NCBI GenBank assembly: GCA_944324965.1
Contig: CALUYH010000003.1
Coordinates: 62,001-126,000 of the forward strand
Length of the DNA stretch: 64,000 nt
Source: Candidatus Avelusimicrobium gallinaceum
GTDB lineage: Bacteria; Elusimicrobiota; Elusimicrobia; Elusimicrobiales; Elusimicrobiaceae
Direction of reading: 5' to 3'
Made by a program: the position numbers and the translations under genes. The notes below the pieces were generated by a model that did no database searches, was not told where the DNA came from, and saw only the letters and a program-made list of their open reading frames with translations. Shown piece by piece: positions 9,458 through 17,728 of this stretch. How positions within the stretch are numbered: the first letter of the stretch is position 1; the number at the start of each line of letters is the position of its first letter.

Positions 9458-9533
9458 TGGTGGACGTGATCGGGATCGAACCGACGACCTCCTCGTTGCG
9501 AACGAGGCGCTCTCCCAGCTGAGCTACACGCCC
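9458..9533 (-). tRNA. tRNA-Ala (anticodon CGC)
   Basis: A complete 76-nt cloverleaf on the minus strand. The acceptor stem GGGCGTG/CACGTCC contains the G3:U70 pair that marks alanine tRNAs, the anticodon stem CCTCG/CGAGG encloses loop TTCGCAA, and the T arm is GTCGG-TTCGATC-CCGAT. The 3' ACCA is encoded. An extended -10 box (TGCTATAAT, core 9581-9576) lies about 43 nt upstream. Confidence 0.95.
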
Positions 9534-9619
9534 AAAAATCGATTTTTACGTCTGGGGTTTACTTCTGACATATTTATTATAGCATATCCAAAATCAAAAA
9601 GGAAAATATTTTACGGTGT

Positions 9620-10594
9620 TTAATGATGTTTACCGATGATATTTTTCAACCTATCTACAATATCTTCTCCCGCTTGTTTATCTAAGGCCTGCTGCACTAG
9701 ATCCCGCCCGAAAACATCTTTTATTCCCGTATCAGCCCCCGCCGCCAACAGCATTTCTAAGCTCTTTTTACTTTTGTTGTTTAAGGCTACAGTTAAAGGC
9801 GCTTGCCCTAAGGTGTCTTTTGCATCTGGGTCTGCCCCTGCCGCCAATAATAATTTTGCATACTTTAAATACCCACGCCGCAAGCAAAAGAGTAAAAAAC
9901 TCTCTCCGAAAAAAATAAACATGGGGTCCTCCGCACCCAAAATTTCCTTAAGCGCAGGGATATCCCCGTGTTTAAGAAACGCTAGCGCACTCAATAGCGC
10001 ACGGGATTTAGAATCTGTAAATTTAGCGGTGTATTGCTGCAATAACTCTGCAAAAAAAAGATCCCCCGTACGCAAGGCCGCATACAATGCATTATAGGGT
10101 AAACTAAGGTTTTGCGGCCAGTTTACGTCCGCCCCCGCTTCAAGTAACATACTCATCAGCGGTGCGTTTTTCTTACTAATAGCCGCCCATAGAGCAAAAG
10201 AACCGTCCAGTACAGACAACCAAGTATCCTTGTCTGGTTCGTCATCCAGCTGCCCAGCTATGTTCACATCCGCCCCTTGCTGAATTAAAAAGCGCGCCTG
10301 CTCATTATTTCCCATAACACACGCCCGCAGCAAAGCGGTGGCGGTAGCGTGTGCAGAAACGCCGTAGTGGGGTTCCAAGTAACCCCATGCGGGGAAATTT
10401 GGAAGATTTCCCTCAAAACAAGGAGTGGCATTTACGTTAACACCGGCTTCCAACAATATTTTTTGTACAGGAACAGTTCCATACACAAAAGCACGCTGGC
10501 GCGTTAAATCGTCAGTATCTGGCAAATGGGTTTGAATATAGGCAGCATCCCCTTCTGTTGCTTTGCGGATAAATGCCAAATTTCTTTCTTCCAT
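9620..10594 (-). CDS. Ankyrin-repeat protein (324 aa)
   Basis: I chose the ATG at 10594 because an AGGAA ribosome site sits 8 nt before it. No signal peptide or membrane helix is visible. Repeated 33-residue ankyrin units occur through the protein, for example ANIAGQ-type turns, LLLAAGADPDAKDTLGQAPL and MLLAAGADTGIKDVFGRDLV near the C-terminus. Ankyrin repeats are protein-binding scaffolds; in bacteria they may be housekeeping or secreted effectors, and nothing here tells which. A second, larger ankyrin protein lies at 12433. Base composition here is somewhat more A+T-rich than the neighbours. Confidence 0.75.
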   Translation of the reverse strand: MEERNLAFIRKATEGDAAYIQTHLPDTDDLTRQRAFVYGTVPVQKILLEAGVNVNATPCFEGNLPNFPAWGYLEPHYGVSAHATATALLRACVMGNNEQARFLIQQGADVNIAGQLDDEPDKDTWLSVLDGSFALWAAISKKNAPLMSMLLEAGADVNWPQNLSLPYNALYAALRTGDLFFAELLQQYTAKFTDSKSRALLSALAFLKHGDIPALKEILGAEDPMFIFFGESFLLFCLRRGYLKYAKLLLAAGADPDAKDTLGQAPLTVALNNKSKKSLEMLLAAGADTGIKDVFGRDLVQQALDKQAGEDIVDRLKNIIGKHH

Positions 10595-10777
10595 AAAATT
10601 TCCTGTTGGACTATATTTCATTTTACACCAAAATACGTTTTTGCGCAAAATTTCTGTTTACATCTACAGATATAATAAGGCATAAAAAGATTTTTCTAAC
10701 CGGTTTCCACATTGAAACAACCTCTTAGAAAAGATACAATATACGGGTACTCCGTTTATTTTTTTATAGAGGGAATT

Positions 10778-12076
10778 ATGTCTAGCAAATATCGCGTGAA
10801 AGACGTGGGCCAATACCTGGGCCAAGAAATCACTTTAAAAGGCTGGCTGTATAACAAACGCTCCAGCGGCAAGCTGCACTTTTTGCAACTGCGCGACGGA
10901 AGCGGCATTATCCAGTGCGTTATGTTTAAAGGGGATGTTTCCCCTGAACAATTTGAAATGGGCGACAAAGTAACCCAGGAATCTTCTATCATCATCACCG
11001 GCACCGTGCGCGAAGATAAACGCTCGCCGCTGGGCTACGAACTGGGGGTCAAGAATTTGGAAGTCGTCCAAATGGCCAAAGATTACCCCATTTCCCCCAA
11101 GGAACACGGACCTGAATTTTTGATGCACTACCGCCATTTGTGGCTGCGCTCGGCCAAACAAACCGCCATTTTGCGTATCCGCGACGAAATCATTTTTGCC
11201 ATTCGCGAATACTTGCATAAAAACGGGTTTGTCCTGTCCGACTCGCCCATTTTAACCCCCGCCGCCTGCGAAGGCACCAGCACCCTGTTTGAAACCGATT
11301 ATTTCGGGCAAAAGGCTTTCCTCTCGCAAAGCGGGCAGCTCTATGGCGAAGCTTCGGCTATGGCGTTGGGCCGCACTTACTGCTTTGGCCCCACGTTCCG
11401 CGCCGAAAAAAGCAAAACCCGCCGCCACCTGACCGAATTTTGGATGGTGGAACCCGAAGTGGCCTACAACGATTTGGACGATAATATGGACTTGGCGGAA
11501 GATTTTATCAAATACATCGTGGGCCAAGTGCTCAAAAACCGCGCCGCGGACTTGAAAACGTTGGGACGCGATACGTCCAAACTCCAAGCCACCGTGGAAA
11601 AGAAATTCCCCCGCATTGACTACACCGACGCCATTGAAATTTTGCACAAAAAAGGCAACACCACCCCCTGGGGCGGCGACATCGGCGGCGACGAGGAAAC
11701 CCTGCTGGGCGAAGATTACGACACCCCCATTATGATTCACCGCTATCCGGCCGCCATCAAAGCCTTCTATATGAAACGCGACCCGAAAAACCCCAAAGTG
11801 GTGCTGGCCGTGGACGTGATTGGACCCGAAGGCGCGGGTGAAATCATCGGCGGCAGCGAAAGAGAGGCCGATTACGACGCCCTCTTGACCCGCATCAAAG
11901 AACAAGGCCTAGACCCTCAAGGCTACGATTGGTATTTGGATTTGCGCCGCTACGGCAGCGTGCCCCACTCCGGCTTTGGGATGGGCATTGAACGTATGGT
12001 CCGCTGGGTATGCGGTCTGCAACACGTGCGCGAAACGATTCCGTTCCCGCGTATGATGGACAAAATCCATCCGTAA
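10778..12076 (+). CDS. asnS: Asparaginyl-tRNA synthetase
   Basis: Class II synthetase that charges tRNA-Asn; 432 residues from the ATG at 10778, which follows a GAGGGA ribosome site. The N-terminal OB fold ([20 protein letters not shown]) is followed by motif 2 ([20 protein letters not shown]) and motif 3 ([17 protein letters not shown]). The acidic EPEV pairing after motif 2 and absence of a GAD insertion separate it from AspRS. A TACAAT -10 box lies about 40 nt before the start. It is a single-gene unit closed by the terminator at 12091. Confidence 0.95.
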   Translation: MSSKYRVKDVGQYLGQEITLKGWLYNKRSSGKLHFLQLRDGSGIIQCVMFKGDVSPEQFEMGDKVTQESSIIITGTVREDKRSPLGYELGVKNLEVVQMAKDYPISPKEHGPEFLMHYRHLWLRSAKQTAILRIRDEIIFAIREYLHKNGFVLSDSPILTPAACEGTSTLFETDYFGQKAFLSQSGQLYGEASAMALGRTYCFGPTFRAEKSKTRRHLTEFWMVEPEVAYNDLDDNMDLAEDFIKYIVGQVLKNRAADLKTLGRDTSKLQATVEKKFPRIDYTDAIEILHKKGNTTPWGGDIGGDEETLLGEDYDTPIMIHRYPAAIKAFYMKRDPKNPKVVLAVDVIGPEGAGEIIGGSEREADYDALLTRIKEQGLDPQGYDWYLDLRRYGSVPHSGFGMGIERMVRWVCGLQHVRETIPFPRMMDKIHP

Positions 12077-12090
12077 GTTTTGTCTGTATC

Positions 12091-12126
12091 AAAAACCCCG
12101 GTTCGCTTTAGAACCGGGGTTTTTTA
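12091..12126 (+). terminator. Terminator of asnS
   Basis: Stem ACCCCGGTTC/GAACCGGGGT with a short loop and a run of six T residues follows the asnS stop codon; the preceding A-tract also permits minus-strand termination. Confidence 0.85.
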
Positions 12127-12381
12127 TGCAGCTGTAACCGAAATCCGATTCCGCCCGCCGCGCGCAAAAAATACCCCAAAGAAAGCAGCCCCCGGTGCGG
12201 TTTTTTGCGCAGGAACCGGATGAGGCGTGAGTTTCCCCAGCCAGGGCCCCACCCCGAGTGGCCACCGGTGAAAAATACACTACCACCTGCTACCTGTGCG
12301 TTTTTTCCCCCACTGCAAACGCCCCACCGAAGCGAAAAAGGAGACAAAACGGGCAAGCGGATTTAAACACAATTTTCCCAT
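12127..12381. other. Gene-free spacer with decayed direct repeats
   Basis: No gene is supported. On the minus strand two related stretches of about 40 nt, built around GGTGGGGC and GGGGAAA...CACGC, lie near 12310 and 12240, suggesting a worn direct repeat. Short frames across it have repetitive, low-quality translations. Confidence 0.4.
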
Positions 12382-12413
12382 AAAAAAACCCGGTGCTTGT
12401 TTTTGCACCGGGC
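12382..12413 (-). terminator. Terminator of the yceD-to-ankyrin operon
   Basis: Stem CCCGGTGC/GCACCGGG followed on the minus strand by seven T residues, 20 nt after the ankyrin stop codon. Confidence 0.8.
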
Positions 12414-12432
12414 CTTACAAAATCAGCTCTGT

Positions 12433-14184
12433 TTAACGGCTGCGCCGGGGGGCCGAGCGGGTGAGCGTTTTGGCCTGGGACACTTTCGTTTTGCACTGGG
12501 CCATAATGTCGGCCGGCGTTTTGTACCCCAGAATGTTGTCGTTCTTGCTGATACCGCCCGTTTTGGCGCCAATGGACACCAAATAATCGTAAATTTCCTT
12601 GTTGCACAGCAGGGCCGCAAACCCAAGCGGCGTCATCGGCTGGGCGTTCTTTTGCGGCGCCACACGGTATTCCAACATCATCGCCAGGCGGCCTTCCTGC
12701 CGCGCCAACGCTACCAGGTGTTTGAGCATATCCATATTCTGCGTGCGTACGGCAATGTGGAACACATTGCCCTTGGGCGACGACTCATAAAACCGCGCCA
12801 TATTGTTCACCAGGTACGTCACCATTTCTTTGTGGCCGTTTTCCACCGCCACCAACAGCGGCGTTTCGCCGGCTTTGTTCTTGTCAAACACGACGGCCTT
12901 GTTGGATTCCACCACCCGTTTGGCCAGGTCCATATCCCCGGTTTGGGCGGCGGTAAAAATATCCGCATCCGTGACGGGCTTTTCCTGCGGCTGCTGGTTC
13001 AGCTGCGGCAGTTCGCGCCCTTCGGCCTTGGCTTGGGCAACCAATGCGGCGTTGTCCTGCTCAATCACGCTGTTTTTCACTTGCGTCAAATCCATATCAA
13101 ACCATTTCAACACCTGGCCGCGGTTATTCTTGCGCGCAATCATATACGGGATGAGCCCGTCGTTGGCGGCAATCGTCGGGTCCGCGTCCGCCGCCAGCAA
13201 GCGGCGCACGACTTCTTCGTACCCTTTGGACGCCCCCCAATATAACGCCGTTTGACCGGCTTTGTTTTGCATATTCACATCCAGCGGGGCCTGCATGGTT
13301 TGCGGTTTTAACAGTTCGCGGATGATTTCGGGGTGGTTGTAGCGGGCCGCATAAATCAACGCGGTGTTGCCGTCGTTATTGGCGGCGTTTACATCGGCCC
13401 GATACGCCATCAGCGATTGCACGCTGGGTACGTCCCCCAGCGAAGCGGAAATAATCAGCGGGGTGTTGCCTTTTTCGTTCTTTACGTTGGGGTCAATGCC
13501 GCCCTTTAACATGGCCAGCACGCCCATGGGGTTCTTCTGCGCGCAGGCGCGGAACAGATAAGCGGAGTTGAGCCCTTCCCGCACGCCGCTGGACAAAAAC
13601 AAGTCAATAAATTCGGCCTGTTTCTTTTCCAGCGCTACATACATAGGCGAATGGTTGTAGTTGTTTTTGGCGTTGATATCCGCCCCGGAATAGACCAACA
13701 GGCGCGTGATTTGCGGGAAATTGCCGTACAGGCTGCGCAAGAGGGCGGTGTCTTTGGTAAACGAGTTGGTTTTGTTGACGTCCGCGCCGTTTAAAATCAG
13801 TTGCTGGACGGCTTCCAGATTGCCCATGGTAGCGGCCGCCACGATCAGCGGGTCGCCCTTGCTGTTGACGATGTTGGGATTGTTTTTGGCTTGCTCGTTT
13901 AAGATATTTAAAAACGTTTGGGTGTCTTTTTTCTGCAAAGCGGCGGTAGCTTCGTCGGCAATTTCGGTAGGAGTTTTTACGACGACGATTTTGTCGTACT
14001 CGCTGTTTTTGCTGCTGGGCGTGTAACCGCTTTTGAAGGTGAACGCCAGCATCAGCACAACGGGTATCGCCGCGATGACCGCCAGCGTGATGAGCGGTTT
14101 TTTGGTAAGCAAGGAAATTGCTTCCGACAGTTTACTCTCCGCCGGAACATTCACTTTCGTCGTGTTCTTGGGGTTCGGAAGCAT
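12433..14184 (-). CDS. Membrane-anchored ankyrin-repeat protein (583 aa)
   Basis: After about 30 polar residues one hydrophobic helix (LAVIAAIPVVLMLAF) suggests a type II membrane protein with its repeats outside the cytoplasm. The remaining roughly 500 residues are ankyrin repeats, such as LILNGADVNKTNSFTKDTAL and LLAADADPTIAANDGLIPYM. The ATG has a strong GGAGGAAAT ribosome site and follows the rnc stop by 11 nt, so it is the last gene of the yceD-rpmF-plsX-fabG-acpP-rnc unit. The function is unknown; location in a lipid operon may be incidental. Confidence 0.8.
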   Translation of the reverse strand: MLPNPKNTTKVNVPAESKLSEAISLLTKKPLITLAVIAAIPVVLMLAFTFKSGYTPSSKNSEYDKIVVVKTPTEIADEATAALQKKDTQTFLNILNEQAKNNPNIVNSKGDPLIVAAATMGNLEAVQQLILNGADVNKTNSFTKDTALLRSLYGNFPQITRLLVYSGADINAKNNYNHSPMYVALEKKQAEFIDLFLSSGVREGLNSAYLFRACAQKNPMGVLAMLKGGIDPNVKNEKGNTPLIISASLGDVPSVQSLMAYRADVNAANNDGNTALIYAARYNHPEIIRELLKPQTMQAPLDVNMQNKAGQTALYWGASKGYEEVVRRLLAADADPTIAANDGLIPYMIARKNNRGQVLKWFDMDLTQVKNSVIEQDNAALVAQAKAEGRELPQLNQQPQEKPVTDADIFTAAQTGDMDLAKRVVESNKAVVFDKNKAGETPLLVAVENGHKEMVTYLVNNMARFYESSPKGNVFHIAVRTQNMDMLKHLVALARQEGRLAMMLEYRVAPQKNAQPMTPLGFAALLCNKEIYDYLVSIGAKTGGISKNDNILGYKTPADIMAQCKTKVSQAKTLTRSAPRRSR

Positions 14185-14195
14185 ATTTCCTCCAC

Positions 14196-14861
14196 TTATT
14201 TTTTAAGTCGTTCAAAAGCCACTTGGGCGGCAGCTTGTTCGGCCAGCTTTTTGTTGCGGCCTTTGCCGATGCCCAGTTCTTTGCCGTCCAGGCTTACCCG
14301 CACGGTAAAGGTTTTGTTGTGTTCCGGGCCGACCGTCTGTATCACTTCGTACACAGGGGTATGCGGCCCGCGTTTTTGCAAAAATTCCTGCAATACGCTT
14401 TTGAAATCTTGCGCGTCCTGCGTAAGCGCCTGGGTTTTGACCCAAGGCAAAATAACCGCTTCCGCCGCCGCGTAGCCGCCGTCTATATAGACGGCGCCGA
14501 TAACAGCTTCCACCGCGTTGGAGATGATGCTGTCTCTCTCCCGGCCGCCGGTGGCCAGCTCGCCGTGGCCCAGGCTCATGTATTGGCCCAGGTTCAGCTG
14601 TTTGCCCCAAAGATACAGGTTGCGTCTGGAAACTAAGTTGGACTTAATTTTAGAAAGCACCCCCTCTTCTACATGAGGGCATTGGTTGTAGATGTAATCC
14701 GCAACAATGGCACCTAATATACTGTCCCCCAGGAATTCCAGGCGCTCGTTGTGTTTGGCGCTGCGGTGTTCCCCGGCGTAGGACTTGTGAGTGAGTGCTT
14801 CCTTTAAAACAGCCTTATCTTTAAAGCTATATCCGATGATACGCTCTATATCCGTGTACAC
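14196..14861 (-). CDS. rnc: Ribonuclease III
   Basis: Endonuclease that cuts double-stranded RNA, needed for rRNA and mRNA maturation. The N-terminal RNase III domain shows the signature NERLEFLGDSILGAIVAD, with the conserved acidic residues, and the C-terminal third is a double-stranded RNA-binding domain ending in GRNKKLAEQAAAQVAF. Length 221 is usual. The start is GTG two bases after the acpP stop, implying translational coupling. acpP-rnc adjacency is widespread in bacteria. Confidence 0.95.
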   Translation of the reverse strand: MYTDIERIIGYSFKDKAVLKEALTHKSYAGEHRSAKHNERLEFLGDSILGAIVADYIYNQCPHVEEGVLSKIKSNLVSRRNLYLWGKQLNLGQYMSLGHGELATGGRERDSIISNAVEAVIGAVYIDGGYAAAEAVILPWVKTQALTQDAQDFKSVLQEFLQKRGPHTPVYEVIQTVGPEHNKTFTVRVSLDGKELGIGKGRNKKLAEQAAAQVAFERLKK

Positions 14862-14863
14862 GT

Positions 14864-15109
14864 TTATTTTTTGGCGTTTTGTTCAATGTATTCGATGGTT
14901 TCGCCGACGGTTTTGATTTTTTCGGCTTTTTCATCCGGAATTTCAATACCGAATTCGTCTTCCAAAGCCATGATGAGTTCTACCGTGTCCAAGGAATCAG
15001 CGCCCAAATCGTTTACAAACTGCGCTTCGGGTTTCACCTGGTCGGGTTCCACACCCAATTGTTCCACGATGATATTTTTTACTCTTTCTTGCACATTTTC
15101 TACAGACAT
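14864..15109 (-). CDS. acpP: Acyl carrier protein
   Basis: An 81-residue acidic protein carrying fatty acyl chains on phosphopantetheine. The attachment site is Ser39 in [19 protein letters not shown] strong GGAGGACAAA ribosome site precedes the ATG, fitting the high expression ACP needs. It lies between fabG and rnc in the operon. Lipid A, phospholipid and the thioesterase at 34867 would all draw on it. Confidence 0.97.
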   Translation of the reverse strand: MSVENVQERVKNIIVEQLGVEPDQVKPEAQFVNDLGADSLDTVELIMALEDEFGIEIPDEKAEKIKTVGETIEYIEQNAKK

Positions 15110-15153
15110 TTTGTCCTCCGATAATTAAAGGGCTTCCCCTTGTACGTATTTAA

Positions 15154-15897
15154 TCAAATATAAAGCCCGCCATTGACGGCGAGAATATGCCCCGTGATGT
15201 ACGAAGCATCTTCGCTGGCCAAAAACATTACTGCTTTGGCGATGTCCTGCGTCTTAGCAAATCGTTTCAGCGGTACGGCTTCCAGTGCCTTGGCTTTGAT
15301 GTCCTCGGGCAGGGCGTCGGTCATAGCGGTCTGCACAAAACCGGGCGCCACGGCGTTTACGCGCACGTTGCGGGAACCGAATTCCTTGGCGAAGGTTTTG
15401 GTCAGCCCGATTACGCCCGCCTTGCTGGCCACATAGTTGGCCTGGCCGGCGTTGCCCATTTCCCCCACGACGGAAGAAATGTTGACAATACTGCCGCTTC
15501 TTTTTTTGAACATCACTTTTAAAGCGGCTTTGGACATTAAAAACGTCCCTTTTAAATTGACGGCGATGACGTCGTCAAAATCCTGTTCGCTCATGCGGAT
15601 GGTCAGGTTGTCTTTGGTAATGCCGGCGTTGTTCACCAGCACATCCAAGGACCCCAGCTCCTTTACCGCATTGGCTACAAAGCTGTCGCAATCGGCTGCT
15701 TTGGCTACGTTTACGACCTGCGTGTACACCTTCCCGCCGAAGGCACCCAGCTTTTGGGCGGCCTCGGCCAGGGCGGCTTCGTGCGTGCCGCAAATGGCCA
15801 AATTGGCACCGGCTTTGGCAAATTCTTCGGCAATCGCAAGGCCGATGCCCCGCGTTGCCCCGGTAATCATTACGTTTTTGCCTTTAAAATCCGCCAT
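15154..15897 (-). CDS. fabG: 3-oxoacyl-ACP reductase
   Basis: Short-chain dehydrogenase that reduces 3-oxoacyl-ACP with NADPH in fatty acid elongation. Visible are the nucleotide-binding TGATRGIG near residue 13, NNAGIT near 88, the catalytic Ser of ISSVVGEMG, and YVASK (Tyr/Lys pair) near 152. Length 247 is standard. Its ATG shares a base with the plsX stop (TAATG), and acpP follows by 44 nt. Position between plsX and acpP makes FabG a better call than other SDR enzymes. Confidence 0.95.
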   Translation of the reverse strand: MADFKGKNVMITGATRGIGLAIAEEFAKAGANLAICGTHEAALAEAAQKLGAFGGKVYTQVVNVAKAADCDSFVANAVKELGSLDVLVNNAGITKDNLTIRMSEQDFDDVIAVNLKGTFLMSKAALKVMFKKRSGSIVNISSVVGEMGNAGQANYVASKAGVIGLTKTFAKEFGSRNVRVNAVAPGFVQTAMTDALPEDIKAKALEAVPLKRFAKTQDIAKAVMFLASEDASYITGHILAVNGGLYI

Positions 15898-16940
15898 TAG
15901 GCTTCCTCCTGGTGGATTTCCTTTTCAATCGCGTCAAATGTAGGCTGCAAGGCCGACATTTTGGCGGCAATATCGCCGATGAAATCCTTTTCCACCAACC
16001 GCGCCGCCGTTTTGATGGCGTTGTAGATGGCAAATTCGTTGGATTTCCCGTGCGAAATAATCGCCACGCCGTTTACCCCTACCAGCGGCGCACCGCCGTA
16101 GCAGTCCGGGTTGGTATGGTTTTTGACGGCTTTAAAAGCGCCTTTGGCCAGCAACGCACCCAAGATGGCCAGCGGACGTTTTTTGATTTCGCGTTTGATC
16201 ATTTGGATCATCGTTTTGGCCAAACCTTCGGCCATTTTCAGTACGATGTTTCCTACAAATCCGTCGCAAACAATCACGTCCGTATCGCCGGTGTTCACGT
16301 CACGCCCTTCCACGGTGCCTTTAAAGTTCACGCCGATTTCGCGCATATGCGGAATGGTGTGCTTGACCAAAAAGTTGCCTTTGGTTTCTTCCTCACCGAT
16401 GGACAGCACGCCTACCGACGGAGCAGGAATATCAAACACTTTCTGCATATAGGCCGAACCCATCACCGCAAACTGCAGCAGGTGGATGGGTTTGCAATCG
16501 GCATTGGCGCCGCCGTCCAAAAGCAGGCTGACGCCCTTTAGCGTAGGCATGGGCGTAGCGATAGCCGGCCGTTGGACGCCTTTAATGCGCCCCATACCGA
16601 ACAACGCCGCCACCATCGCCGCGCCGGAGTGACCGGCGGAAACGAATGCGTCGGCCTGGCCTTTGCGGACCAAGTTCGCGCATACGACAATGCTGGCGTC
16701 TTTTTTGTTACGGCATTCTTTGGCGGGTTCCGCGCCCATATCAATGGTTTGGGGAGCGTGGACGATGGAAATATGTTCAGGCACGTCCGCGTAGCCCAAC
16801 GCACGGAGTTCCCGGCGCAGCACAACTTCGTCGCCTACCAGGATAACCTCCAGGTTCAGATTCTTGGCGGCCTTCAAAGCGCCTAACACGTTGGGTGTTG
16901 CGCCAAAATCTCCGCCTAATGCGTCCAGGGCTATTTTCAT
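15897..16940 (-). CDS. plsX: Phosphate acyltransferase PlsX
   Basis: Converts acyl-ACP to acyl-phosphate for glycerol-3-phosphate acylation by PlsY. The N-terminus MKIALDALGGDFGATPNV and internal GHSGAAMVAALFGMGRIKG are typical PlsX signatures, and the length of 347 fits the family. It follows rpmF by 9 nt in the conserved yceD-rpmF-plsX order and overlaps fabG by one base. Confidence 0.96.
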   Translation of the reverse strand: MKIALDALGGDFGATPNVLGALKAAKNLNLEVILVGDEVVLRRELRALGYADVPEHISIVHAPQTIDMGAEPAKECRNKKDASIVVCANLVRKGQADAFVSAGHSGAAMVAALFGMGRIKGVQRPAIATPMPTLKGVSLLLDGGANADCKPIHLLQFAVMGSAYMQKVFDIPAPSVGVLSIGEEETKGNFLVKHTIPHMREIGVNFKGTVEGRDVNTGDTDVIVCDGFVGNIVLKMAEGLAKTMIQMIKREIKKRPLAILGALLAKGAFKAVKNHTNPDCYGGAPLVGVNGVAIISHGKSNEFAIYNAIKTAARLVEKDFIGDIAAKMSALQPTFDAIEKEIHQEEA

Positions 16941-16949
16941 AGTAAACCG

Positions 16950-17159
16950 TTATTTGGCTTCTTCAGTCTTTTCGGCTTTGGCTTTTTGGGCCACAACCAC
17001 TCTGTCTTTATAGAACCCGCAGGTCGGGCAGACGTTGTGCGGCAGTCTGGGAGAATGGCAATTCGGGCAGGCCACGAGCTGCGGCAATTCTACTCCGGAA
17101 TTGTGGGATCTTCTCATGTCCCGGCGGGAACGAGTGTGTTTTTTCTTTGGATTCGGCAT
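16950..17159 (-). CDS. rpmF: 50S ribosomal protein L32
   Basis: A 69-residue basic ribosomal protein with the L32 start MPNPKKKHTRSRRDMRRSH and a zinc-ribbon arrangement CPNCHS...CPTCGFY. The C-terminus is a short Lys/Glu/Ala tail. A GGAG site lies about 10 nt before the ATG. Linkage of yceD and rpmF to plsX is widely conserved. Confidence 0.96.
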   Translation of the reverse strand: MPNPKKKHTRSRRDMRRSHNSGVELPQLVACPNCHSPRLPHNVCPTCGFYKDRVVVAQKAKAEKTEEAK

Positions 17160-17201
17160 TGGTATAACTCCTATATTACTCTAGTAAATTCAACAAGAAT
17201 G

Positions 17202-17696
17202 TTACTTAAATTTCCCTTTCAATACGGCAAAAGGGGACAAATTCGCCGGCTTACACCCGCACGGAGCGACGTTTAAATCCTGTCCGCACTGGGGGCAAAG
17301 CCCCTTGCAATCGGGCTTACACAAAAAACGGATGTCATCCGTCAAAGCCAGCGTTTGCCTTACCAGTAACATTATATCAATTATTTCCGACTTGTTGCTA
17401 TATGTTTCCAAAAATTCTTCTGCAAAATTTTGTTCGGCCATTTTTAAGCAGCGGGCACACTGCACCTGGCGCAGGCCCGTTACTTTGCCCCGTACCAAAA
17501 TTTCGTTCGTAGCGACGGAAAACGACAGTTCCACCGTTACCTTGGTAATTTTATTGGGGGCTTCCAGCACGTCCGCAAAATACTTGGGGCTGATTTGGGC
17601 GGAACAATCCAAGCCTCCCATGCGGATGATGTCGGCCGTTTTAAATTGCAAATCCTGCGGGACGTCGTAATCCCGGTAAAACGAATGTTCGGTCAT
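17202..17696 (-). CDS. yceD: YceD/DUF177 family protein with extra zinc-binding tail
   Basis: DUF177 proteins lie upstream of rpmF in many bacteria and are linked to 23S rRNA or L32 accumulation. The family Cys pair is seen in QCARCLKMAEQNFAEEF. The C-terminus carries further Cys groups (CKPDCKGLCPQCGQDLN, then CGC), suggesting a bound zinc. It is the first gene of the lipid operon and its ATG is 6 nt after a TAAAAT box, so the mRNA is predicted to be leaderless. Confidence 0.88.
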   Translation of the reverse strand: MTEHSFYRDYDVPQDLQFKTADIIRMGGLDCSAQISPKYFADVLEAPNKITKVTVELSFSVATNEILVRGKVTGLRQVQCARCLKMAEQNFAEEFLETYSNKSEIIDIMLLVRQTLALTDDIRFLCKPDCKGLCPQCGQDLNVAPCGCKPANLSPFAVLKGKFK

Positions 17697-17702
17697 ACAG
17701 AT

Positions 17703-17708
17703 ATTTTA
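17703..17708 (-). promoter_or_regulatory. -10 box of yceD operon; predicted leaderless start
   Basis: The minus strand has TTGCTAAAAT followed by six bases (ATCTGT) and the yceD ATG at 17696. A CTGACG element 18 nt further upstream is a partial -35. The promoter lies in the short gap after the MATE gene. Confidence 0.65.
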
Positions 17709-17728
17709 GCAAATAACCTGCTTTTCCG

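Noticed and set aside
12108-12356. Gly/Ser-rich minus-strand frame in the asnS-ankyrin spacer
   Set aside because: Its repetitive translation follows from a decayed DNA repeat, there is no ribosome site, and overlapping frames in the other register are just as open.
14864-15109. acpP considered as a second carrier protein for a polyketide or nonribosomal pathway
   Set aside because: It is between fabG and rnc in the standard fatty-acid operon and matches ordinary ACP.
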